Shown here: positions 7,913 to 15,267 of the stretch, piece by piece
Numbering within the stretch: position 1 is the stretch's first letter
How the letters are laid out: each line of letters starts with the position of its first letter
Source: Azospirillum sp. 51_20
Lineage (GTDB): Bacteria; Pseudomonadota; Alphaproteobacteria; RF32; CAG-239
Assembly: GCA_001917175.1 (NCBI GenBank)
Contig: MNTV01000018.1
Coordinates: forward strand, 62,001 to 126,000
Direction: 5' to 3'
Length of the DNA stretch: 64,000 nucleotides
Position numbers and translations under genes: made by a program
The notes under the pieces: model-generated
Databases searched by the model: none
What the model saw: only the letters and a program-made list of their open reading frames with translations
Told to the model about the DNA's origin: nothing

Positions 7913-7944
7913 GAACCGCCCGTCATCGGGCGGTTCTTTTTTTT
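7913..7944 (+). terminator. Rho-independent terminator of rpsA
   Basis: Ten-base arms GAACCGCCCG / CGGGCGGTTC around TCAT, followed by eight T residues. Confidence 0.92.
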
Positions 7945-8004
7945 AACGTCGGCAGACGCAGGCGGCGGGAACGACCGAAAAAAAACGACAGCCGCATTTT
8001 TTGC

Positions 8005-8033
8005 TTGGAAAAAACCGGCAAACAGAGTATAAT
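8005..8033 (+). promoter_or_regulatory. Strong sigma-70 type promoter
   Basis: TTGGAA (8005-8010), a 17-base spacer and perfect TATAAT (8028-8033), 27 bases before the ATG at 8060. Confidence 0.7.
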
Positions 8034-8059
8034 ATAAGGACATCAGACAGGAGTAAGGC

Positions 8060-9121
8060 ATGAAACTGAACGTATCCGAATACCGTTGGATTCTGCTGAA
8101 CTGTAATATTATGGCAGGCCTGTACAAAGGAAAACAATATGCGGTGATCGAACCGAAGTTTCCCAAATATCAGGCCAAACTCGACCGCCTGCTCGGCAGC
8201 ATCACCTTTCCTTCCATCGAAGAATGGAACAGACTTTCCCGCGAACTCAAACCCAAACTGAAAGAAACCGGAAAGCTCCGGCACGAACAGACCGTCCGCA
8301 AGCTGGCAGGCATGTCCAACAGCCGGCTCGCCACCCTTAACAACAAGCAGAGAATCGAACTGCTCGACGGCCTGCTGCAAGATGTTATCGGCCGGGATCT
8401 TGAAACTTTTGAGCAAAATCGGCAAACCGTTTCCGCCTACGGCGATCAGCTCAAAATACTGCTGTTCGGGATCAGGCTGCCGGAAGAGTTTCTCCGGCAG
8501 GAACAGGCGCGCTGCGAACAGTTCTGCCACCGCCTGCAAAGCGTGCCGCGGCTGAAAGAAGACCTTGAAAACTGGTTTGAACTGGAATTCCGGCTACAAC
8601 GCGCATTGGCCGAAAACATCATAAAAGCCTTCAACGACACTTATCAGACCCAAATCGGGCTGCGGTTTTTCGGAGAAAGCGAATGGTATCGGGCACAGGC
8701 GGAAAAAAACGCCGCGCCGGTCGGCAAAACCGCGCCGGCCGCCTATGCCGAAGGCTGCACGGTTTTCATCAACAAAGAAAAAATTGCCGCCTGCAACAAC
8801 CTTTTCGTTCCCGCACTGATTTTTCACGAAGCACTGCGTGTTGCCCGGCAGCAGGAAGACTGGTCGCATTTTCCGCTGATCGACAAACTGTTTGAAAACA
8901 AATTCGCTTATCTTGCCCTGGAGGGAAACGACCTTTACGGCATGAACCCCGTGGAACATCACGCCTACCGGATGGACGAGGCCGTCGCAGGCTTCCTGCT
9001 TGACAAAATGCAAATCAAATTTATCGAAAACGATTGTCCGCCGGCAGACGCCTTTCCCCGTTTCGCGGGCAAAAACATTTTTTCCCGCAGCGAAAAAACG
9101 GCAGATATCGACAAACAGTGA
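8060..9121 (+). CDS. Unknown protein with a degenerate zincin-like C-terminal domain
   Basis: A 353-residue cytoplasmic-looking protein that I do not recognise. The Shine-Dalgarno AGGAG and the promoter at 8005 support the start. The N-terminal two thirds are charged and helical. The C-terminal part looks like a zinc-metallopeptidase fold that has lost its metal: HEALR at 256-260 stands where HExxH would be (no second His), and NPVEHHAYRMDEAV at 296-309 resembles the downstream Glu-bearing helix of many zincins. If that reading is right the protein is a pseudo-enzyme or uses different ligands. No signal peptide or TM segment. It is a single gene followed by the separately exported nitroreductase. 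Confidence 0.7.
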   Translation: MKLNVSEYRWILLNCNIMAGLYKGKQYAVIEPKFPKYQAKLDRLLGSITFPSIEEWNRLSRELKPKLKETGKLRHEQTVRKLAGMSNSRLATLNNKQRIELLDGLLQDVIGRDLETFEQNRQTVSAYGDQLKILLFGIRLPEEFLRQEQARCEQFCHRLQSVPRLKEDLENWFELEFRLQRALAENIIKAFNDTYQTQIGLRFFGESEWYRAQAEKNAAPVGKTAPAAYAEGCTVFINKEKIAACNNLFVPALIFHEALRVARQQEDWSHFPLIDKLFENKFAYLALEGNDLYGMNPVEHHAYRMDEAVAGFLLDKMQIKFIENDCPPADAFPRFAGKNIFSRSEKTADIDKQ

Positions 9122-9173
9122 AAAAGGCTTTTAATAAAAGAAAAACGCACTATTTTGACAAGGAGCACTTTGT

Positions 9174-9767
9174 ATGAAAAAAACAATTTTGGGAGTATTT
9201 ACGGCGATGGCAATCATTAACAACGTTTCGGCCGCGGAACAAAAACTGCCCGACCCGAACCGGGAAGGCGGCATGCCGCTGATGCAGGCCTTAAACGAAA
9301 GACATTCGGTCAAACAGTTCGGCGACAAGGCAATTGATGACCAAACCTTAAGCGACCTTTTGTGGGCAGCCTACGGCGTCAACCGCAGCGGCGGCCTGCG
9401 TACCATTCCGACGGCCATGAACCAGAAAGACCTTGAAATATACGTCGCCAAAGCCGACGGAATCTGGCAGTATAACGCCATCAGCCACACGCTCAAACAA
9501 ATCGGCACCGACAACATTCTGCCGCTGTTTCAAACTCAGGACTACATGAAAAACGTGCCGTTGGTATTGATATATACCGGCAGCAAAGACGAAGACTATC
9601 CGGCCATGCATGCGGGATCGGCCTATCAGAACGTCGGCCTTTACGCCGCGTCCAGAGGGCTCGGCGCCGTCGTCCGCGGCTATTTTGACAAAGAAGCGGT
9701 TGCCAAAGCGCTGAACCTGCCGAACTCGGAAGCGGTCATTATCAGCCAGGCCATCGGTTGGGAGTAG
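9174..9767 (+). CDS. Exported nitroreductase-family (SagB/ThcOx-like) protein
   Basis: A 197-residue FMN-dependent nitroreductase-fold protein with an N-terminal signal peptide (about residues 1-21, ending VSAAE), so it is probably periplasmic, which is unusual for the fold. Family landmarks are NERHSVKQFGDKAI (FMN phosphate-binding R-S), LLWAAYGVNR, the central PLVLIYTG, and the C-terminal GSAYQNVGLYAASRGLGAVVRG and SQAIGWE. This pattern matches the SagB-type nitroreductases often annotated in anaerobes. AAGGAG precedes the ATG. The substrate is unknown; a flavin-dependent reductase of quinones or nitro compounds is possible. The gene ends with TAG, showing that TAG is a normal stop in this genome. 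Confidence 0.8.
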   Translation: MKKTILGVFTAMAIINNVSAAEQKLPDPNREGGMPLMQALNERHSVKQFGDKAIDDQTLSDLLWAAYGVNRSGGLRTIPTAMNQKDLEIYVAKADGIWQYNAISHTLKQIGTDNILPLFQTQDYMKNVPLVLIYTGSKDEDYPAMHAGSAYQNVGLYAASRGLGAVVRGYFDKEAVAKALNLPNSEAVIISQAIGWE

Positions 9768-9837
9768 GAATGCCGAATCGCCGCATGCCGCCGGGTTAAT
9801 GCGGCGCGGCCGGCGGCGAACATTTTTCTCAACACTG

Positions 9838-9866
9838 AAAAATCTCTCCTTCCGGAGGGATTTTTA
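9838..9866 (+). terminator. Terminator after the nitroreductase gene
   Basis: AAATC-T-CTCC and GGAG-G-GATTT arms around TTCC, followed by T residues. The 9768-10223 stretch otherwise holds only the inverted-repeat copy listed next and AT-rich sequence; no gene is visible. Confidence 0.7.
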
Positions 9867-9868
9867 CT

Positions 9869-9957
9869 TTCGCGTTTTTATTTTTATACCTTGCCGTCGC
9901 TGCAGCCGCTTCGCTTTCGTTATACCATTTTAATACCGGCAGAACCGTCCGACGCGG
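9869..9957 (+). repeat. Left copy of a ~90-bp inverted repeat bracketing the island
   Basis: This segment, from TTCGCGTTTTTA to about CCGACGCGG, is the reverse complement of 23033-23123 with only a few differences. The shared core includes GCTGCAGCCGCTTCGCTTT and ACCATTTTAATACCGG. The copies lie about 13.1 kb apart in opposite orientation outside the island and its tRNA. They may be a dispersed host repeat or ends of an older insertion. Confidence 0.85.
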
Positions 9958-10223
9958 TTTGCCGACCGGCATCTTTTCTTCTTTTCGGGAACGTATTTTT
10001 TATCCATAATTTTTTCCTTGTTAAACCAAAACAGAAAAAATCCCCTGTCGGGGCTAAAGAAAACAAAGCCGGAAATTGACAGACAAATAAGCAAAGCACA
10101 ACGCAAATATCTTTGAATGACAATAATAGCATGCAAATTCAACTTATTATACAAATTATGCCGTTTTTTTGAAATTTTTGTTGCAAAACTCAAGACAATG
10201 CTATAATCTGCCAACAGTTTTAC

Positions 10224-10314
10224 GGACAGGTGGCCGAGTGGTCGAAGGCGCACGATTGGAAATCGTGTGTACCCCTAAAGGGTACCAAGGGTTCGAATCC
10301 CTTTCTGTCCGCCA
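10224..10314 (+). tRNA. tRNA-Ser(GGA)
   Basis: A 91-base class II tRNA. The acceptor stem GGACAGG pairs with the 3' CTGTCC side, with discriminator G and an encoded CCA (10312-10314). The anticodon stem CACGA/TCGTG holds the loop TTGGAAA, giving anticodon GGA (Ser, UCC/UCU). The long variable arm, GTACCCCTAAAGGGTAC, is a hairpin, and the T arm is GGG-TTCGAAT-CCC. TATAAT at 10202-10207 is its likely -10 box. It marks the left edge of the mobile island. Confidence 0.96.
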
Positions 10315-10466
10315 TTTTAATTAAAAAGACGCTCGTTTGCAGCGTCTTTTTTCGTATCCGGCGGAAACACGGGCTTTGCGGGCAGTTGACATCGCCGAAA
10401 TGACTATGGTAAGCTTGTTTTATGTTAAAAAATGCAAAAATTATGGCCCTTACATACAATGCCGAT
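10309..10466 (+). repeat. Left copy of a ~155-bp direct repeat flanking the island
   Basis: It starts at the tRNA 3' end (CCGCCATTTTAATTAAAAAGACGCT), contains a small terminator hairpin (GACGCT ... AGCGTC plus T tract) and continues to ACATACAATGCCGAT. The copy at 22870-23025 has the same order of words (GTATCCGGCGGAAA, GGGCTTTGCGGGC, CGCCGAAATGACTATGGTAAGC) with roughly 85% identity by eye. The pair is the best candidate for the island boundaries. Confidence 0.85.
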
Positions 10467-10497
10467 TTTTGTAAAGTCACTTCAGCGAGAAGAAACA

Positions 10498-11310
10498 ATG
10501 AGTGAGCTATCTTTTTCAGATAAAACAATTTTAGAAAATGCTTTGAATATGCATAATGGATATGTGTTAAATTTTACAGATCGTACTTTTTCAGATTTTT
10601 TTGCTACGTTGGGAATAGATATTAATGCTGAAAAATACATGGCCAATGGAACATCTAAAGCTAATCGTCTTAGAACTTTTTGGAATATAGAAGATAATTT
10701 TGTAGTAGGGAAAGCAATTATAGAGTTAGCTAATATGATGAAGGCAGAAAATTTGTCTCAAACAACTGGTGTTAAAGCAGCGTGGATGACAGCTGGTGCT
10801 AAAAATTTTTTTGAACAACAGCGAATATTAATTGAGCAAGTAGAAAAGATTGGATCAAAACTGGTAGATAATAAAGTTGTATCTCAAACAAAACCCAAGA
10901 TAAATACTTTTCAATATTGTAATGAACTTAATATCAGGATCAGAGAAGAAATTTACAGTCATATAAAACGTTATTTGGATAATGAAGATTATTTTCATGC
11001 TATAGAAGAGGCTTATAAAGTCGTAAGACATAAATTAAAAGAAATTACAGCAAAAGAAAAAGCCTCAGATGTTTTTAATCCAAATGCAGAAAATACCAAG
11101 TATCATGAAAAATTATTTGGTGAAAATGCAGCTGTCGGCAGTCCTAAATATGATTTTTTTCGTGGTGTTGGTTATTTGCATTTGGCAGTTCAATTCCTAC
11201 GAAATGAAAAAGCCCATATGCTAGCTCATGATTTAGATAAAAATTTGGCTCTTCATTATTTATCTTTGGCTAGCTTATCTTATGATTTAATTTCTAGAAA
11301 TAACGTTTAA
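10498..11310 (+). CDS. AbiJ-like / TIGR02391 (Abi_Ymh) protein with HEPN-type motif
   Basis: A 270-residue protein in AT-rich DNA. The N-terminal part (about 15-80) resembles the AbiJ N-terminal domain: GYVLNFTDRTFSDFF, NGTSKANRLRTFW and VGKAIIELA are its hallmarks. The C-terminal half resembles the TIGR02391/Abi_Ymh domain: FHAIEEAYKVVRHKLK, then YHEKLFGE, and LRNEKAHM with RNxxxH, the RNase motif of HEPN domains. Such proteins are abortive-infection effectors, so an RNA-cleaving antiphage role is inferred. Start: ATG at 10498 after GCGAGAAGAAACA. It is the first island gene beside the tRNA and overlaps the recombinase gene by 24 bases, convergently. Confidence 0.75.
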   Translation: MSELSFSDKTILENALNMHNGYVLNFTDRTFSDFFATLGIDINAEKYMANGTSKANRLRTFWNIEDNFVVGKAIIELANMMKAENLSQTTGVKAAWMTAGAKNFFEQQRILIEQVEKIGSKLVDNKVVSQTKPKINTFQYCNELNIRIREEIYSHIKRYLDNEDYFHAIEEAYKVVRHKLKEITAKEKASDVFNPNAENTKYHEKLFGENAAVGSPKYDFFRGVGYLHLAVQFLRNEKAHMLAHDLDKNLALHYLSLASLSYDLISRNNV

Positions 11311-12930
11311 CATCTTTTCCTGCTCTTCAAAGATTAGGTTTTTAGAGGCGATATCGAAGAGGGTTTGCAGATTGATGGTTAGGGTTCCGGAGAGAAGTTG
11401 ATTGACTATTCTTGGTGAGAGGTAGGCAAGGTTGAGATATTTGTAGATGGTACGTTTGGAGATGTGTTCTTGCTTGGCGATGTCATCGGTTGCCATACCG
11501 TTTTCATAAAGTTTTTTATACCGCCAAGCATAGGCAAAGGCTCGGACAATCAAGCGGTTGTTGTCATTCACACTCATCAGCCCGACTTTACCAGCGTTAT
11601 AGACATTGCTTGACAGCCCGCGGTTGATGATGACTTGTTTTTCATAGATGATTTGATTGTTGGCATTATCGGCAATGAACTCTAGCGGATTATCGTTTTG
11701 GTTTAACGAATCGCTGGTATAGGCTGAGAGAATTATCGGATCGGTATTAAAAAAGAAGGTCAGGCGATCTTTTTGATAGATGATTTTGTTAATGAAGTTG
11801 CGGATAAAATTGCGTTGCGCGAAGTAGTCCATATCAGTAAAGTTTATCAGCTTTAGAGCCATGGCGCTATCTTTGTTCAGCCCATTGAAGTTACTGTTAA
11901 GAATTTCAATTATGGCATCTTTGGCGAGCTTATCAATTTGTTCTGTTGGCAGGAACAAGCCTTTGATAGAATAGTAATGTCTTTTGGTAGCTTTCTTTTT
12001 GCTGTTGGCTTGATTGGTAAAAATGGTGCCATTGGCATCAAATAACTTGCCTGTCAGCAGGTTATTGTTTCGGCTCCTTGTATGATTAGCGCAGTTGTCA
12101 TTTTCTTTGAGCATGGCTTGCACCTTTTCCCATAATTCTTTTGATATGATGGCCTCATGCTGTCCTTTAAATGCTTGTCCGGTGCGTTTGTTCTCAATCA
12201 TGCCGAGGTATAATTTTTCATGCAGCAAGCGGTGGAGCGCGGATATTTTAAAAGGTTTGCCGCCTCTCTGTTCCCCCTTGTTGGTTATCCAGCTTTTATG
12301 TTTGAAACCTTTAATTTCAGCAAATTTCTCAAGTTCGGTCAGAGAGCCGCATTGTAAATAGCCTTCAAAAATGCTGTGTACCTGTTCGGCCTCGACGGGA
12401 TTAATGACCAGTTTTTTGTCTTTAATATCATAACCAAGTTTGGGAACGCCGCCCGTCCATAAGCCTTTGGCTTTACTGGCGCGGATTTTATCACGGACAC
12501 GCTCTGAGGATACCTCTCGCTCGAATTGAGCAAAGGACAGCAACATATTTAAGGTCAGCTTGCCCATGGAGGTTGAGGTATCAAATGCCTGTGTGATCGA
12601 AACAAAACTGCAGCCATATTTATCAAATTCTTTCATCATATTGTGGAAGTCCATTATTGAACGTGACAAACGGTCAACTTTGTAAACCACTACCGTTTGA
12701 ACTAATCCTCGGCGGATGTCTTCAAGCATTTGTTTTAAAGCCGGGCGTTCCATTGTGCCGCCGGAAATGCCGCCGTCGGTATAGGTTTTGAAATATTCCC
12801 AGTTGTTAAAGGCTTGAGACATAATGTAACTGCGACAGGCGTCTTCCTGATTATGCAGCGAGTTAAACTCAAGCTCCAAGCCTTTTTCGGTAGATTTGCG
12901 GACATAGATCGCGCAGTTTATTCTAATCAT
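11287..12930 (-). CDS. Large serine recombinase (putative integrase of the island)
   Basis: A 547-residue site-specific recombinase of the serine family. The resolvase catalytic domain (1-150) begins AIYVRKSTEKG, with the nucleophile at Ser13, and contains YKVDRLSRSIMDF and SFAQFEREVSSERVRDK. The recombinase domain follows (about 160-290: GGVPKLGYDI, ALHRLLHEKLYLGMI). A C-terminal helix-turn-helix-like stretch (DDIAKQEHISKRTIYKYL) ends the protein. Unlike many family members there is no obvious Cys4 zinc ribbon. The DUF2924 gene directly upstream is its usual partner in alphaproteobacterial phages. It most likely inserts and excises this island. Confidence 0.93.
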   Translation of the reverse strand: MIRINCAIYVRKSTEKGLELEFNSLHNQEDACRSYIMSQAFNNWEYFKTYTDGGISGGTMERPALKQMLEDIRRGLVQTVVVYKVDRLSRSIMDFHNMMKEFDKYGCSFVSITQAFDTSTSMGKLTLNMLLSFAQFEREVSSERVRDKIRASKAKGLWTGGVPKLGYDIKDKKLVINPVEAEQVHSIFEGYLQCGSLTELEKFAEIKGFKHKSWITNKGEQRGGKPFKISALHRLLHEKLYLGMIENKRTGQAFKGQHEAIISKELWEKVQAMLKENDNCANHTRSRNNNLLTGKLFDANGTIFTNQANSKKKATKRHYYSIKGLFLPTEQIDKLAKDAIIEILNSNFNGLNKDSAMALKLINFTDMDYFAQRNFIRNFINKIIYQKDRLTFFFNTDPIILSAYTSDSLNQNDNPLEFIADNANNQIIYEKQVIINRGLSSNVYNAGKVGLMSVNDNNRLIVRAFAYAWRYKKLYENGMATDDIAKQEHISKRTIYKYLNLAYLSPRIVNQLLSGTLTINLQTLFDIASKNLIFEEQEKMLNVISRN

Positions 12931-13375
12931 GAGCCGTCTCCTTTAATGCCCGTTTGTTATTTAATCCGAAGAAGTCATAACCGGAAACCTTTATGCCGCA
13001 GATTTCTTTGGCTACAGCGGATAAGGTTTTATAATGCTGTCCGTTGTAGATAAAATCGTTAATCTCAGCTATAGTAACCTTATATTGTCGACCAAGATAG
13101 GTTTTAATGATTTCGGTACCGGGATGCAGATTGTATTTGGTCTTATAAACCTTAACCATACACTCATCGGGGTTTTCGGCGTATTTTTCTAGCTTAGTCA
13201 GATGTTTGCGTTCAATTTTAAGATTGGCGTTTTCGCAGGCGTTATAATACCACAGTGCGCGAAACTGCCGTTCATAGGGACTGTTATGATACCGCGCCCA
13301 TAGTTCAGCTTGTTTCTGGTGATTTAGCTTTTTTAATTCTTCAGCGCTTTTCGGCAGATAAATCTTCTTTCTCAT
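12923..13375 (-). CDS. DUF2924 protein, recombinase-associated
   Basis: A 150-residue protein whose C-terminal half matches DUF2924: PGTEIIKTYLGRQYKVTI, then FIYNGQHYKTLSAVAKEICG and SGYDFFGLN. The family is small, of unknown molecular role, and nearly always encoded just upstream of a serine recombinase in alphaproteobacterial prophages, where it may help DNA binding or control direction of recombination. The N-terminal half is basic and helical (LKKLNHQKQAELWARYHN). Its stop overlaps the recombinase start by 8 bases, so both are translated together. The AT-rich 13376-13568 gap upstream contains the divergent promoters for this pair and for the methyltransferase. Confidence 0.85.
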   Translation of the reverse strand: MRKKIYLPKSAEELKKLNHQKQAELWARYHNSPYERQFRALWYYNACENANLKIERKHLTKLEKYAENPDECMVKVYKTKYNLHPGTEIIKTYLGRQYKVTIAEINDFIYNGQHYKTLSAVAKEICGIKVSGYDFFGLNNKRALKETAHD

Positions 13376-13568
13376 CGGTCAACTCCTTGTTTTTTATATA
13401 TTTTCCAAGTAAAGCAACGCTTACTGTTTTAAGAAAGTCAAGCCTAATAGCTTGGTTTCTCCAAGCCTTTGATTTTTAATGATAAATCTCGAGTTTGATT
13501 TTTGTATATTATATACAATCCTCCGTTTGAGGAGGAATCTGTTTAAATTGAAATAAAGGAGAAAAAGT

Positions 13569-14903
13569 ATGTCTGATATGTATATAAAAATTGAATATAC
13601 AGCCTTGGAAAATCTTAACCCTTATAAAGGAAATCCTAAGGTTCATGACGAGAAACAAATTCAGCAAATTGCTAAGTCGATTGAAAGATTTGGTTTTAAT
13701 AATCCCATTTTGATTGATGAAAAATCAGAGGTAATTGCCGGTCATGGTCGTCTGTTGGCCGCAAGACTGTTAAAACTGGAAACAGTTCCGGTAGTTCGTC
13801 TCATACATCTTTCTGAAGCGGAAAAACGGGCTTATCGCATAGCAGACAATAAATTATCAGAGAATGGTCGATGGGATACGGATTTGTTAAAGCTGGAATT
13901 TTCAGAAATTGAGAAACTGGCTCTGAATCTTGAAGATGAATTGAATCTGGATATTACCGGGTTTGATTTTAAGGAGATAGATGTTCTTTTGGCCGATAAT
14001 AAATCCAACGAAAAAGCGGATGAAAAACTTAATTCCGTTCCGTATGTGCCGGAAAATGAAATAGTCAGTCAACACGGCGATGTCTGGCTTCTGGGAAAAC
14101 ACAAAATTATTTGCGGAGATTCATTGCAAGGGGAAACATATCAGCGTTTGTTTGAAGAGGTTAAAGCCAATATGGTTTTTATTGATTCGCCGTACAATGT
14201 TAAAATTCAAGGACATGTTTGCGGCGCAGGTCAAACGAAGCATAAAGAGTTTGCCTTTGGTTCCGGCGAGATGAATGAGGCTGAATTTATTTCGTTTTTG
14301 AAAACATCAATGGCGAATATAGCCAAATATTCTGCTGAAAATTCCATTCATTATATTTGCATGGATTGGCGACATATATCCGAGCTGCTTTCCGCTTCTC
14401 GAGATATCTATCCCCAAATGCTGAATATGGTGGTTTGGTGCAAAAAGAATGGTGGGATGGGTAGTTTTTACCGATCCCAGCACGAATTGATTTTTGTTTT
14501 TCAGAATGGAAAAGGCTCTCATGTTAATAATGTGGAGTTAGGCAAGCATGGCCGCTATCGAACAAATGTTTGGCATTATGCCGGTGTTAACAGTTTTGGC
14601 TCCGAACAGAAAAATCTTAAAATGCATCCGACGGTCAAACCGGTAGAATTAGTCCGCGATGCAATTTTGGATGCGTCTAAACGGGGCGATATTGTGCTGG
14701 ATGCGTTTCTCGGCAGCGGAACAACGCTGATTGCAGCAGAAAAAGCCGGACGTGTTTGTTATGGAATCGAGTATGAGCCCTTGTATATCGATACGATTAT
14801 CCGTCGGTATCACGAATTAACTGGAAATTGGGCAATTCATCTAAGTTCGCAAAAATCATATGAGCAATTATTGCAAGAAAAATTGGAGAAAATCAATGAG
14901 TGA
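13569..14903 (+). CDS. ParB-domain / DNA methyltransferase fusion
   Basis: A 444-residue two-domain phage protein. Residues 8-95 form a ParB/Sulfiredoxin-type domain (NPYKGNPKVHDEKQIQ, VIAGHGRLLAA). The C-terminal domain is a beta-class DNA methyltransferase in which catalytic motif IV precedes SAM motif I: motif IV is at 206-209 and motif I, DAFLGSGTT, at 378-386. Motif IV reads DSPY rather than DPPY (N6-adenine) or SPPY (N4-cytosine), so activity and target are uncertain. Such fusions sit next to terminase genes in alphaproteobacterial prophages. The Shine-Dalgarno AAGGAG lies 7 bases before the ATG. The gene ends in an ATGAGTGA overlap with the next one. Confidence 0.88.
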   Translation: MSDMYIKIEYTALENLNPYKGNPKVHDEKQIQQIAKSIERFGFNNPILIDEKSEVIAGHGRLLAARLLKLETVPVVRLIHLSEAEKRAYRIADNKLSENGRWDTDLLKLEFSEIEKLALNLEDELNLDITGFDFKEIDVLLADNKSNEKADEKLNSVPYVPENEIVSQHGDVWLLGKHKIICGDSLQGETYQRLFEEVKANMVFIDSPYNVKIQGHVCGAGQTKHKEFAFGSGEMNEAEFISFLKTSMANIAKYSAENSIHYICMDWRHISELLSASRDIYPQMLNMVVWCKKNGGMGSFYRSQHELIFVFQNGKGSHVNNVELGKHGRYRTNVWHYAGVNSFGSEQKNLKMHPTVKPVELVRDAILDASKRGDIVLDAFLGSGTTLIAAEKAGRVCYGIEYEPLYIDTIIRRYHELTGNWAIHLSSQKSYEQLLQEKLEKINE

Positions 14904-15267
14904 AAGCGGTTATAAAAATCCGCCCAAACATTCGCGATTTCAGAAAGGGTGTTCGGGTAATCCTGCAGGGAGGCCGAAAGGAAGCAAGAACACGCTCAAA
15001 CTTCTGGATGCTGTTTTGGAACAGAAAATTAAAATTCAGCAAGAGGGCAAAACCATCAGCATTACCAAAAAGCAGGCGATGCTGATGCAATTGGTTAATG
15101 CTGCGGTAAAAGGCGAAATTAAGGCCATTGCGGCGCTTTTTCCATACATGATGCAGCTGGACATGAAAGAAGAGCAATCCTTGGAAACAAACAAATTGTC
15201 TCTAAAAGATGAGGAAATTTTACAACAATTTTTAGAAGAAAATAAACAGGAGAGTAAAAATGACTGA
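14896..15267 (+). CDS. DUF5681 protein (putative small terminase partner)
   Basis: A 123-residue protein with the DUF5681 signature close to the N-terminus: YKNPPKHSRFQKGCSGNPAG followed by RPKGSKN. Members almost always precede a terminase large subunit gene in phages, so a DNA-recognising packaging role is inferred from position. The ATG at 14896 follows GGAGAAAATCA and overlaps the methyltransferase stop by 8 bases; the gene's own end overlaps the terminase start by 8 bases. The remainder is charged and helical, with a C-terminal Glu-rich tail. Confidence 0.85.
   Translation: MSESGYKNPPKHSRFQKGCSGNPAGRPKGSKNTLKLLDAVLEQKIKIQQEGKTISITKKQAMLMQLVNAAVKGEIKAIAALFPYMMQLDMKEEQSLETNKLSLKDEEILQQFLEENKQESKND

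Noticed and set aside
9891..10079. Small open frame in the inverted-repeat region
   Set aside because: It overlaps the repeat, lacks a ribosome site and encodes no recognisable feature.
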